DNA from: Diplosphaera chodatii
Lineage: Eukaryota; Chlorophyta; Trebouxiophyceae; Prasiolales; Stichococcaceae
Assembly (NCBI GenBank): GCA_032358165.1
Contig: JAALGY010000032.1
Span: 558,001 to 622,000, forward strand
Length of the DNA: 64,000 bases
Direction: 5' to 3'
The first letter of the stretch is position 1. Every line of letters starts with the position of its first letter. Below, piece by piece: positions 23,001 through 34,200 of this stretch. Both the position numbers and the translations under genes were made by a program. Under the pieces are notes generated by a model. It saw nothing but the letters and a program-made list of their open reading frames with translations, was not told the DNA's origin and searched no databases.

Positions 23001-24720
23001 TGCAAGAGTGCAACGGACTTCTCAGCGCCATCTACTGACTTGGCAGTCGGACGTGAAAACAGCGATGGAGAGCACGGGCATGTCCTGCAGCGACGCAGCT
23101 GCATCGTATCAGATGCAACTGTGGACAAAGGCCCATCAAGACACGCAACAGCCCCGCGGTGTGCAGACTTGCGGCGTGCAATCCTGGCAAGGACGGCGGA
23201 TCACTGTTGCAGCTGTAATCCGCCGTCAGCAGCTTGACCAGGGGAATGAGACCGAGCTGGATGTAAGTGGTCAGCAGCCACCACGAGATGAGTGTGGGAG
23301 AACAGCTCCCAGTCAGGCAGAAGGCAGTTTCCTTCCTTGTGGCCGCTGTCATGGTGGCAGGCAGGGGGTGTGGCACGGGCGTGCCGTGCCACTCCTATAA
23401 ACCTGCCCGCCGCTGTATCGCAGCGCAGCCAACAACATAACCACTTATGCTATCACTATTAAAGGCGCCAATGCCACATATTCAAGGTCAAGATCACATT
23501 GGTGTGTGCACAACAACTTGATGGACACGGCATGAGACGACTACTGGGTGTGTTTGAGGGGATCAAAGGGCATCTGGCCAGCGTTGTGAGGATGCTCATT
23601 GGGATGTTGCCCTGCAGTCCAGAGTGTCGAGCGCGCTGCTGCGGCTGCTACAGCTGTATGTGGTGCTACAATTTCGGTAGTGAGCGGCTGTGACAATATG
23701 GCCAGTTGCTCGGACCTCTGAGTCTATCTGCCATGCAACGTCTGCAATGCTGTTCGGGCGGCCCTGCAGTGGCTGGTGGTGTTCACCCTCAATAATAGTG
23801 GGGGCGAACGTACTCGGGGCTAGTTTCCTTACTTGATGAGCAAATGCAGCAGTTCCATGGTTTATCATGACTACGTCGCCCTGAAGACCTCCTGATGTGT
23901 CATGATATAGTCTTGGTAAGATTTGGGCAATCGTTCGTCCAGCAACCATCCTCACAGCAGGGTGCGAAATATGAGTATGCCAGCCAGTGCTACTTCAGCT
24001 CCTGCCCGCCCCCTTTCACACCTACCTCACGCACTGTGTTCTGCTGTTATGCGACTGCTGCGGCTCCAACATCGACAACTCGCACAAACGCATAGGTGCT
24101 ATCCTTGCTGCGGCAGGCACGAAGCATGCACACGAGGCATACCTGCATTGTCACACAATTGCATAAGCCGGATCTTGGCCATTTTGCAAATAACCGGCGG
24201 TCAATTGCCTGGAAACTCGCATATTGGGGCTGCAGGAGCTGACCCAAACTCCTCAGCAACACCTCTGCAACCATGGCGGTCTCAGTGGGTGTGCTGCCTG
24301 TCGGATCGCATGCCGTGTAGTGAGCAGGCGCACGCATCTGATGACCAGACCTCTGTGGCCATGGCTGTGACAGTGAGATCCTGCATCTGTATGTGTTTTC
24401 ACATGCATGGTCAGCAACAGAGGTGATGGCCTCACTACTGTGCAGGCTTCGACATGTTCAACAACGGTATGGTCAGGGTGTCTGACGCCTCAACTTTGCC
24501 ATACACTTACACGATGCTTTTCAGCACATCACATACGCACGAATCTCATATCCTTCTGACTCTGTATCTTTTGCAATGCACAAGACCCATTCTTCCGGAG
24601 GTGCACAGTGTATTTCCAGCTGTTATTATGTGTGTGCATGTACATTTGGCGCTACTGCAGCTCACCACAGCCGCTTCACAACTAGATACGTTCTGCTTTT
24701 TTAACTGCGTGTTTGCACAG
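23001..24720. other. Intergenic / 5' region of the small heat-shock gene
   Basis: This contains the 3' UTR of the bZIP-like gene (TGTAA at 23214-23218) and the promoter and start exon of the HSP20 gene. I could not identify the start exon. A CCTATAAAC box lies near 23394. I saw no other gene. Confidence 0.4.
23214..23218 (+). terminator. Poly(A) signal TGTAA for the bZIP-like gene
   Basis: TGTAA lies 214 bp past the stop codon, the usual chlorophyte poly(A) signal at a plausible distance. Confidence 0.45.
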
Positions 24721-25919
24721 CTTCTTTGGGGACATCGCCAGCAGCGGGCCAACGGTCGGTGATGACGGCCGCCCGCTGCACAACCCCCACGTGATTCGTG
24801 TTGATGTCCTCGAGGTAAGCTGCCACTGAGAAGTGTCACAGAGCGTCACATGCAACCCGTGCATGTGCACACTTTAGCTAGAACCATGCTGATGGAGTGG
24901 TTGCCAGATCACGAATACGATCTGGCTGTGCTGTGCAAAACACCTGCAGGCTGATGACAAGTACAAGATCCTGGCGGACGTGCCAGGCGAGCCTTATGCA
25001 GACCTTTGTCGTGAAGCAGACGTTATGCCGTCCAATGAACATCCACAGCAGAGCACCGCCAAACTTTGCAGACCGTGCCTGATCTGAGGCACTTTACACG
25101 CAGGCGTGAGCAAGGATCAGATCAAGGTCATCAGACATCGACACCCATCTGTCAGTGGAAATTTGTGTCAGATGAGGTGTGGTACAATGCATGCCCCTGT
25201 ACCTATGGGGAAGTGTTGCTCCTCCGCTGTAGGTGGCTGTTGATGGCGACACACTCAAGATCGGCGTGGAGGGGCAGGAGATAACGCCACAGGACGAGGA
25301 GGTGTGCAGCAGCCTGTGCACACCGGTCACCGGCTGAAGGATGCGAGTCAGCAGCACAGCTATGCATGACATCCACCTTGTTGCAGGGCCAAGTCAATGA
25401 GCAATGCCACTACAAGGCTGTGTTCTGCTGTTGCTGCAGGGCAACAAGATCCAGCGCTGGCTGCGCTCCGACCGCAGCCCTGTGAGCTGCAGTACACCGC
25501 CACTGTGCACTCACTGCATCCACTCCTTACATGGGCTTCCGCTGACAATCCAGTCTTGCAACAGTCTGGTTGCTGCTGCACGCACAACACATTGATATGG
25601 CGAATGCAGTGACCTGGAAGCTCTTTCACCGTGCAGATATATGCCAACCGCACGATCCGCATGCCAGCCACCGCAGATCTGGAGAACGTCAAGGCCGCCA
25701 AGGTGCAGGACGGTGTTCTCGTCATCGAGATCCCGGTAACTTCCTTTCCTCAGCCACATCAACTACTGCTTACGGCGCCATCTGCTGGTACCTGTGCACC
25801 TTGCGAGCTGGTGGCGCACCACTGCCTCTGCTGGACACGACAGGCACGGTTCAAGGCAAACGTGTGTCCAACTGCAGAAGAAGCAGCAGCAGGAACCCAA
25901 GGCAGTAAATGTGCAGTGA
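24721..25919 (+). CDS. Small heat-shock protein (HSP20 / alpha-crystallin), first exon unresolved
   Basis: This is an ATP-independent holdase chaperone. Seven exons are clear: 24721-24814, 24950-24986, 25104-25126, 25233-25301, 25440-25481, 25637-25735 and 25878-25919. The alpha-crystallin domain reads ADDKYKILADVPGVSKDQIK, VAVDGDTLKIGVEG, IQRWLRSDRSPIYANRTIRM and VQDGVLVIEIPKKQQQEPK. It has the conserved (D)VPG turn and the G-V-L motif. The protein ends AVNVQ. The intron after DVP begins with GC (CCAG|GCGAGC), forced by the reading frame. Exon 25104-25126 is only 23 nt. A candidate first exon at 24446-24466 (FDMFNN) precedes FFGDIASS but leaves the frame one base short, so I leave the start open. 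Confidence 0.88.
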
Positions 25920-26298
25920 AGCATTACGAGATACAAATGTCCAGGAAGACAACAACTTCAAGGCGACTGCAGTCTATGATAGGATGCCTCTGGCACAGCA
26001 GGGTTGTGAGATGATGTGATGTTGCTATGCATGTGACCATGTGTATTGTGGCTGCGAATGGTTGGCCACACGAGCGACCTGCATTGCCCCGCGCTCACAC
26101 ATTTGGCTGTTTTGCAACAAGTTGTCGATTGCAGCAGGCTTGACCCCAGAGACGATCAGATTCCTGTCGTGAGATGTACACCAATTGATGCACACTGTGC
26201 AGACCTCGACACTACTCGGCAGAGCAATCGTCAGCAAACCAGACGCCATAAACCACGCAGCAACTGCATCTCAGGGGCTGCCAGGTTCATGTGGAGGG

Positions 26299-28223
26299 CT
26301 ACGCTGCTGTAGCCCCGCTGGCTGCTGCTGGAAGCGCTGTGACGGGCGGCAAGCTGCCGCGCACATCAAACCTGCCGTCCAGCTTGGGTGGCGCCCGCGC
26401 CGGCCGCGGTAGCAGCCGTCCCTTCTTGGCGAACCAGTCCGGATCCACCAGAGCACGGATGCCTGCCGGCAACATGACGTTCTGTCACATCCTGATGCCA
26501 GGCTGCTGATGATGCTGACTGCCAGGTCGGTGCCTACAGCAGATGCCTCTACCGAAGCAGCTCATGTCGATCAAGTCAATCAACTGCAGCCCATGGATCG
26601 TTGGACCAGAGCAGCCTCTACAAAGAGAGCAGGGAGCGGCGTGGCCACCCTGAAGTGCGCAAACTCTCGAGATCAAACACCCGCACAGTACTCTCCACAT
26701 CATGGTCAACAGCGCACCAAGCTTGTTGTAGTAGACAGTGGTGACCGACCCCCCGATCGCCTCTACCGCTGCCCGGGCTGCAGCTGACGCCTGGCTGACC
26801 TGCAAATGCACCGGCGTGCGCAGCCGCTCTGCCCCCTGCGCAGCCAGGGCAGATGAACTGCGCTCAGTTCACGTGCAGTGCTGAGGCTTCACCCCCATAT
26901 CGCTTCAGAAGTAGGTCGGACAACCCAAATTGAATGCACTAACATGCCGCCGTCGCTGCCCTTGCAGAAGCATAGGGAAGCAGCGGCAAACTGGCTCAGG
27001 GCATGCTGCCATCATCACTGTGATGCCGACGCTTCTGTGTCGTCGTCTTGTTGGCTGGGCGACATGCCTGCAGTTTCTCATCGCCTCAGGGCCCTGCTGC
27101 GACAGAGCGCCCGGGGACCAGTCAGGAGCGCAGCAAGATGTGCACGCACCATCGCGAGCAGCTTGACGCCGTGGTGGATGTTCTTGTGCACGGCGCCGCT
27201 GTCCCGCAGGTCCTTCATGGTCACCACGCGGTCCGTCGGCAGCCGCCCGTCCGCCACCCAGCGCTGCAGCCGGTCCAGGTTCAGCGGCTGCCACCACAGC
27301 GAGTTCCTGCACTCATTCGCCAGGACACTCTCTTATCTCCCTCTCTGTATGTGATCGACTTTGCAGTGCTTTGCTGTGGCCAATGCTCATTCTGTGGGAG
27401 GCTCCGCGGCCATCATGAACATGCTGGATGCCAGACACTGCGTGAATGCTTCGATAGCTCCAGTTTTCTCCTCTCTGGCGGCAGCGGACTCACGGGTTGT
27501 GGAAGCCGCGCTTGGGCACGCGCAGCCGCAGCGGCGTCTGCCCACCCTCAAATCCCGGCTTGGGGTTTCTGCCTGTGGCACATGCACACCTATCAGGTGT
27601 CAACTGTGGTCGAACACGCCCTTGTGGTTCCATGACTGGTCAGCCTCATCATGGCATTTGGACCCTGCGCTGCAGAGTCAGGGGACCCGGCATTTGCGCA
27701 GCAATCTGCACGCTTGCCTGTGCGGGCCTTCTGGCCCTTGTGTCCCCGCCCTGCAGTCTTGCCTTTGCTGGAGCCGATGCCCCGGCCAAGCCGCCTGCCC
27801 TGCAGCATGTCCAGTTGCCGCCTACTTTAGATGCTGTGGGCACATGGATGCCGAACTTGCTGCTGGTCTGCAACCCTTCATTAGTGCACCAAGCCTTCGG
27901 CCAAGTAAGAGCGTCCACTGTGAGACTTGCGTGCTCGCCGCGAGATCGACGGTCATGCGCACCAGTTTGGTGGCGCCTGGGTTGTCGCTCAGGGTGTTCA
28001 GGCTGACGAAGTCCTGCTGCATCTGTGCACTGGTGTGCAACGAGCCGCCTGCGCTGCCGCTGACTGTGGTTGCAAGGGCTGAGAGCGTCTGCAGCGATGC
28101 CGGCCAGGCGCCTGCTGCACCCGGCAGCCCTGCTGCGCAGCTGGCCGGGTGTGCACCCAGCCGCTGCATGCAAGACAGCCCCAACCGCTGTAACATAGCT
28201 GCCGCAATGTGCTGCAGTGTCAC
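26299..28223 (-). CDS. MRPL15: Mitochondrial ribosomal protein L15 (uL15m)
   Basis: This is a large-subunit protein of the mitochondrial ribosome, bacterial L15 family. The six exons are 28223-27963, 27799-27718, 27572-27494, 27306-27150, 26835-26718 and 26462-26299, giving 286 codons plus stop. A long N-terminal presequence rich in Ala, Leu and Ser precedes [16 protein letters not shown]. The L15 core follows: [26 protein letters not shown], then [20 protein letters not shown] and a C-terminal [20 protein letters not shown] segment, then [20 protein letters not shown]. Start codons at 28223, 28196 or 28169 are all possible. Intron 2 uses a GC donor (ACAG|GCAAGC). Its 5' end faces the PITH gene 443 bp away. 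Confidence 0.94.
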
Positions 28224-28666
28224 AGTTGCTGCCTTACCCTGCAGAGGATTGCAACTGGCGAATGGTAAGTGTGATGCGGCAGATGATCGCCAAGGGTCAC
28301 AAGCTCAAGGTAGCGAATCGATCAGGGACAACCTCACTTGTGGGCCACTGCGGTGCATGGCACACCATCTCAGCCAGGTCTCAGCATGTTGGTGGGCACC
28401 ATGGTCACGTCCCTTGATGAGGCAAGTTCGCAAGCGATGCAGTTGCACGTTCATTCCGGATCTTGCACGCGCTGTCACACTGTCAGCCTATAGTCGTGGA
28501 TTGTGTTCATCAGTGCGCACACGGGTGATCAGTGACACTTTCAGCAAATCGAGCAGATCGAAAAATTGCAACCATCAGCAGCGCAAAGTTCGTTTATTGA
28601 GAGCAGTAGTGCCAGAGGCTGGTCTGGTCACGCTATCCAATAACAGCGAGTGTGCAATACGGTGGG
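28224..28666. promoter_or_regulatory. Probable bidirectional promoter (MRPL15 / PITH gene)
   Basis: Only 443 bp separate two divergent start codons, so the promoters and 5' UTRs of both genes must share this interval. I saw no clear TATA box for either direction. It is inferred from spacing, not from a motif. Confidence 0.5.
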
Positions 28667-29673
28667 ATGGCAGACCTACTGGACAGCATCGACTGGACCG
28701 CGCTTGAATGCCTGAATGCAAACCCAGCACACGGCATAGAGAATGCGCTCAAACAGGTGCTGGTTATAGCGTAAGTTGGCAGCGTCACGCAATAGCTTCC
28801 TGGCGAAGGTACTGCCAACGTTAGTGAAGACTACATTGTCATGCCATTATCCGATACATGGGGTGGCGCGCCCATCAATGCAGGGGTACAGGGATGACAT
28901 GGGCATCGTTCTGCAGTCGGACACAGACGAGCAGCTCCTTATACATATACCCTTCCAGCAGGGTGATCACTGCGACAAGTCATCCAACTGAACATGGCAG
29001 CAGGCGTGCCATTGCTCACACTACATTTGCATTGTGTATGGGCATGACTGGTTAATACCATATGCCACCCGCAGCGGTCAAGCTGCAGTCGATCACCATC
29101 TCCAGCAACGACGGCGACCAGGCGCCACGGCGAGTGAAGCTGTTCATCAACAGGCGAGCCCTGCTGACCGTCAATGCACACTCCTGCTGATGTGCATCAA
29201 GGGCCTGCCATGCGCTGCACATGCACAGGCCCGCTGCACAGGCCCCTGATGCCGCCAGCTTCTGTTGTGGCAAGCTGGTGTGTAGAGGTGCATGTCTTTT
29301 CATGAGCAGGGCGTCGCTGGGCTTCTCGGAGGCAGCGGACTTTGCGCCCACGCAGGAGTTTGAGCTTTCAGAGCAGCAGCTTGAGGGCGAGCCTGTGCCG
29401 CTCAAGTGCGCCTGCTTGACATTGCTGTGCTCGCAGCAGCACTCTTCTGGGTCGGCAAGCATCCCGTCCGCATGAGTGTACACGCACAAATGCTCACTGT
29501 CCTCTGTTACATGCAGGTACGTGAAGTTCCAGGCGGTGAACCACCTGTCCATCTTCATTGAAGACAACCAGGGGGATGAGGAGGTTACGCGCGTGGGGAA
29601 GATCCAGCTGCTGGGCACTGCAGGGCAGACAATGAATGTCGCGGAGATCAAGAAGGTTGAAGATGGGCACTGA
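28667..29673 (+). CDS. PITH-domain protein (PITHD1 / TXNL1 C-terminal type)
   Basis: This is a stand-alone PITH domain, the module that tethers TXNL1 to the 26S proteasome; PITHD1-like proteins lack the thioredoxin part. The five exons are 28667-28756, 28884-28962, 29075-29153, 29310-29405 and 29517-29673, giving 166 codons plus stop. Family matches: MADLLDSIDWTALECLNAN, QSDTDEQLLIHIPFQQAVKL, SITISSNDGDQAPRRVKLF, FSEAADFAPTQEFEL and YVKFQAVNHLSIFIEDNQGD, ending IKKVEDGH. Intron 3 begins with GC (AACAG|GCGAGC), and the R in FINR is rebuilt across it. The first ATG (GGGATGGCA) opens the recognised domain directly, so no targeting peptide is present. Confidence 0.92.
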
Positions 29674-29714
29674 CGTTGGAGAGACAACATCAGCACATTG
29701 GTGTCGTCAGATAC

Positions 29715-29731
29715 TGTAAACACAGCTGTAA
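29715..29731 (+). terminator. Two poly(A) signals TGTAA for the PITH gene
   Basis: TGTAA occurs at 29715-29719 and again at 29727-29731, starting 42 bp past the stop codon. Confidence 0.65.
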
Positions 29732-29942
29732 ACAGTGGCACTCCATACTGCCTCTTTGATGTGGGGCCAATGCCGGAAGATTGCTCTACGCCTCTACTGC
29801 TCAGCAGCTGCTTGCACACCCAGCCTTGGCCAACTCCACTGCTGGAGCTCACAGGCAGTTGGCCACTGTCTCGCTGATGTACCATGTCATAGTGGCATTG
29901 AGCTGCGGCGACAGGACACTCAGGCCTACTCGGTGAGCATGA

Positions 29943-30705
29943 TCACTTGCTACTGCTGGTGAGCTGCTGCTGCTGTTCTGCCTGTGGCGACTTGGCCTTC
30001 TTCGTAAACAGCCGGTCCAAGTCCTCGGTCACAACATTGGCTCTGCAGTGACAACAGTCGATCAGCTGCCGGCCTGCCATTGCACAAGTTGTACCCAAAC
30101 ATATGGTCACCATCAGTGCAAATCCCTGACTGCAAGTCCGCTGCCCGGCAGAATGCAGGTTTGACCTCTCACCTGCCGCGCAGCTGCGGCGGCACAAGTG
30201 CGCCGCTGCCATGCCGCATGGGCCGCACACCAGCAGCGAGCTGTTGCGCTTTTGGTGGGTGTGGCGGCCCACCACGCAGGCCCCCGGGCTGCTGCCGCTT
30301 CTGCACTGCTCCACGTGCCGTGCGCAGACCTGTCATTGTTGGCCTGTAGAGAACCAAACCAGAAAGCCTGCACGGACATGTTTGGTGACTGCACATAGCC
30401 CAAAGCAGGCATGCCAATTGGCATGCAGGCCTGCAGATGAGGCCACCTGCATCAGCACGGTCACATGGGTACGCCTCAGCAAGGACAAGTGTCGCTCACC
30501 TAGGAGGCTGACTAGGAGCTGCAAAGAGGTCAGCGGCGCTGGGCAGGACTACGCCTGTGGTGGCTGGCCTGCCCGCATTACCGCTGGGCTTCAGCGGCGC
30601 GCCCTGAGCCAGCTCCTGGCCCTGCAGCGGGGCAGCAACCCCAGCGCTGCGGGCCTGGCCGTCTTCGGAGTCTGACGAGCTGCCGTAGCCCTGCAGGGCA
30701 TCCAT
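29943..30705 (-). CDS. Small conserved-looking protein of unknown function
   Basis: I do not recognise a named family. The three exons are 30705-30500, 30343-30173 and 30042-29943, giving 158 codons plus stop. The N-terminus is an acidic Ser/Asp cluster (GYGSSSDSEDG). The middle is basic and Gly/Pro/Gln-rich. The most ordered part is LVPPQLRGRANVVTEDLDRL followed by FTKKA; this VPPQLxGRxNxxTED pattern feels familiar from eukaryotic uncharacterised proteins, but I cannot name it. The tail is a Gln/Ser run. No membrane segment, signal peptide or zinc ligands are visible. An alternative in-frame start lies at 30735. The gene ends 270 bp from the convergent PITH gene and starts 593 bp from the divergent TIC-like gene. 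The pattern suggests a nuclear or nucleolar protein, but that is a guess. Confidence 0.7.
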
Positions 30706-31298
30706 GTTGGCCTGCACCTCAGCCGCACATATCACCGTCCATCAGGTCACAGGCGTCGATCCAGAAAGGGCTGCTGCCCCGGCAGCCCTAATCCTGGCAG
30801 AAGGGTGAAGATCGAGTTTTGCAGCGACCAGGCCGCTGAAAGCCGGCTCAGCTTCGACAGCTGGTCACAAAGACCCTCTCATGAAGCACACCAGTGCATG
30901 AACCCTGTCTGCATGCCCTCCAAACCTACACTGACGGTTCTGGACTGCAACAGATAACTCACTCGCGTACAGTTGCAGAGATGATACCTTATGAAGGCTG
31001 GTTGCATCTCATGATCTGGGCTGAACACATGTTCGTCAACACGCGACGACTGTCTCATGTCTCCACATCCGGTCACCACCTCACGATGACTTTGCCTGCG
31101 CACAAACGCTGGTATGCACCCCCCGCGGCATACCGGCCGTTGCAAGCACCCAAGGCAGGTGTGTAATACCTGCTGATCCGCCACTTATCGCGCACAGCGC
31201 AGCCGTAGACGCTGCCTGGCACCCTTAAAGGGCGAATCCGGCTAGCTGTGGTGTCCGGGCAAAGGCCACCACGTACGCCGGGGCGGCTGCAGGCAGCC
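30706..31298. promoter_or_regulatory. Divergent promoter interval (unknown protein / TIC-like gene)
   Basis: 593 bp lie between two divergent start codons. No coding signal or clear core-promoter motif was seen. It is inferred from spacing. Confidence 0.4.
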
Positions 31299-34200
31299 AT
31301 GGCAGCCTCACGGCTGACAGACGGCCGCTATGGCGACGGCTACGTGGGCGGCGACCATGCGGTGAGCCCGCGATTGCGTCTGCTGCACGCGGACCAAAGG
31401 CAACAACCTCGAATGTTCAGCATGCCACCCGCGGCCGCTGCCGGCACGTGCTTGCCGCAGTGCTGGCCAGCGCAGCATGCAGGCGCTTGCCCGGTGTTTG
31501 CACGCTGCGGCATTGGGTACAGGCCCCAGGATCGTGAGCCTGTGACAACGAACGAGCCACCTGCATCTTGCAGCTGGTCAGGGCCGTGCAGGCGACTGTT
31601 GCCGTCCACATCAGGCTTGTTGTCGTCTGATGGCTTGCTGCCGGCCGCCGGGCGGGCCCGTTGGCCGGAAGTAGCCGGTCAGGGCAGGTCAGACCTCCTC
31701 TGACGAAACTCGCCACCCACACACGATGCTGAGCTGACTGTGCTTCTCCTGCGCCGCAGCTGGCCGCCATCCTGCGGTACCGGAGCCCCTTCGACGACTT
31801 CGTGCAGGGGCTGGCAGTGCCCCGCAGGCCACGCACCCGTGAGTAAAGTTCTCCCATCCTCGTGCCTGCCCAAAAGGTCACGGCCCTGTGAATGTGCCAG
31901 CATGTCAGCGGCCTGCGTCTGAGCGTGCACATTCTGACATGATGTGGCCTGCTGTGCCGCAGGCCTCCGCAAGTGCCCTGGAGACGCGTGGCTGGAGGCC
32001 GCAAGGCGGGCCGCTGAGGTGGGCCCTCTGCAGCTTCTCATAACAGTCGCCCTCGTACTCGTGCGCGGCTGGTGGATGCTATGATGTCCCCGAGTCACAT
32101 GTGCCTCTGCTCTCCCCAACCCGCTTGTGGTGCGGGCGGCAGCGGGTCGCTGTCGTTGCTTTGCAGCGGCAGCTGCCTCAACACCCGGCCGCACGTGAGG
32201 TGTTGCTCGCTTGCCGATACGCGGCGGTAGTTGACACCTATCTGTTGCACGAAGGCCTCGCATCGCGTCACATTGTCCATGTCCCACTGGCAGCCCCCGA
32301 GACATGGCTGTCCACAGCACCGTCCGCCGTGGTGGCCAGTCATTTGGCTCGCCGCCGTGCATAGATCGGGGATTTGGCCTGCGTGGCGTCCTACCGCATG
32401 CTGGGATGCTGCTTCACCGTTGTGCCTCTGTTCCGTTGCATTACAACAGCCTAGTTTGTCAGCCGGCGGATGCCTTCGTGCCGTTTCCGCGGCGTGTGAC
32501 GTCAGTGGGTGGGGCAGTCCTTCTTTTACGTGACACCACCGTTTTCGCTGGGCTTTGGCGATTCCATGTAGCTCTCTTCGTTGTCCCGAACCGCTTCTTG
32601 ATACGCGTTTCTCTGCGGTGGCCGGCTGCAACGGTATTGGGCCGCGGGCGCTGTACTTTCTCGTGACCACGTGCGTTGTCAGACAGGTCTTCCAGATACA
32701 TGCCAGCGACGATTGCTTCATCGCGACGGTTGGACCTGAGTCAGCCGGCCGACAGCCTGGGCTGCGCAGCCAGGACCCCTGCAGCTCGTACAGCCTGCAG
32801 CTCGTGGGGCTCGCAGCCGCTGTCTGATCTCATGCGCTGCCGAAGCGACCCGGGCACTGATCGGCAGTCTGCTGCCACCCGTTTGCTGCAGGGATGGACC
32901 GCCCACCCAGGAGCGTGACCAGACCCCCACTAGCCGCCACGGCCTCTTGCACCCCTTGACACAAAGGTCTATGCGCTTTCAAGAGGTCTTCACATCGAAC
33001 CAGCTGTGCGATGTTGATGTCTACAGGAGGAAGCTACCCAGGAGCATGAGGTCGCCGAGGCGCTGTTCGACCTGGCCAACATGTTTGCGGCGGCGGAGCC
33101 GGTGCTGGAGGCGGAGGAAGCCGCGACCAACTCCCCGCCGCCTGGCCGCGCGGCCGCGGGCGGCGGCCACCGTGCGAAGAGGGCGCGGAACGCCAAGGCC
33201 CGCGCCCCCGCCGAGCCCGTCTACCCCAGCCGCACGAGCGCCCGCAACCACGCGGCGCAGCACAGCGCCCACAACACCACCTCCGGCTTCCAGGACGCGC
33301 TCGCGCGGCAGGCGGACGCTGCCGTGCACGAGTATGGGCTGGCTGCGCAGCTGGCTGCCAGCGCGCATGCCGCCGAGGCGGGCTGGGACCGCCGCTCGCC
33401 CGCCAACGGCCTCGCCCAAGACCTTGTGCACGTGAGCACCTGCTTGAAAGCCCTCATCTCTTGATTTATGTTGGGAAGAGTTCTCTTGCACTGAGTTTCA
33501 TTCAAAGATGCAAGCCGCTGGTGTCCGCCACTGCAACTGCTGGAAGCCTTGGCATGCTTGCTGTCCAGGCTGCGCAGCACTGCTGCAGCGAATGAGCTGC
33601 TGCAACCGTGGCTGTCGATGATCTGACCCGTTGTGACATTGTGTCGTGCTCAGGGGCTGGGCGCCCCCGGCAAGCTGGGCAACCCCGCGGTGCTGCCCAA
33701 CAACGGCGGCTTCTCGGCGAACGGCCTGCCCTCGGGCCTCGCCGGCTTCTACCCCCCGAGCGGCGTCCTCCCCCCTGGCATGGGGGCCCCTGGCTCGGCG
33801 TGGGGCGCCCTGCCGGCGCCGTCCGACGACCGCACCGTGCCCAAGGCGCAGGTGAGCACAATTACAAATCCAGGCTTGCAAATGTATGTACTGCAGCCGA
33901 GCATGATGACCCAAGTCGCACCCGGCACCTGAACTGACATGTCAGCGTGAGCTCTGCCGCCTGCTGTCAACGCAATGCTCATCCTGCTGTATCACCCACC
34001 TGCAGCTGCCCCCGCCGATGGCGCCCGCCTTCAGCGTGCCGTCGCATGGCGAGCACCGCTTCCCCCGCTGCGCCTCCCACGTCTACATCGCGCACTTCAT
34101 CGAGTACCAGTCCAAGCTGGAGCACCAGCGGCAGGTGTGCCAAACTCTGGCGTGACGAACTGGAAACTGCCAGACAGCAATGCTCGGCTGCTTCTGGCTG

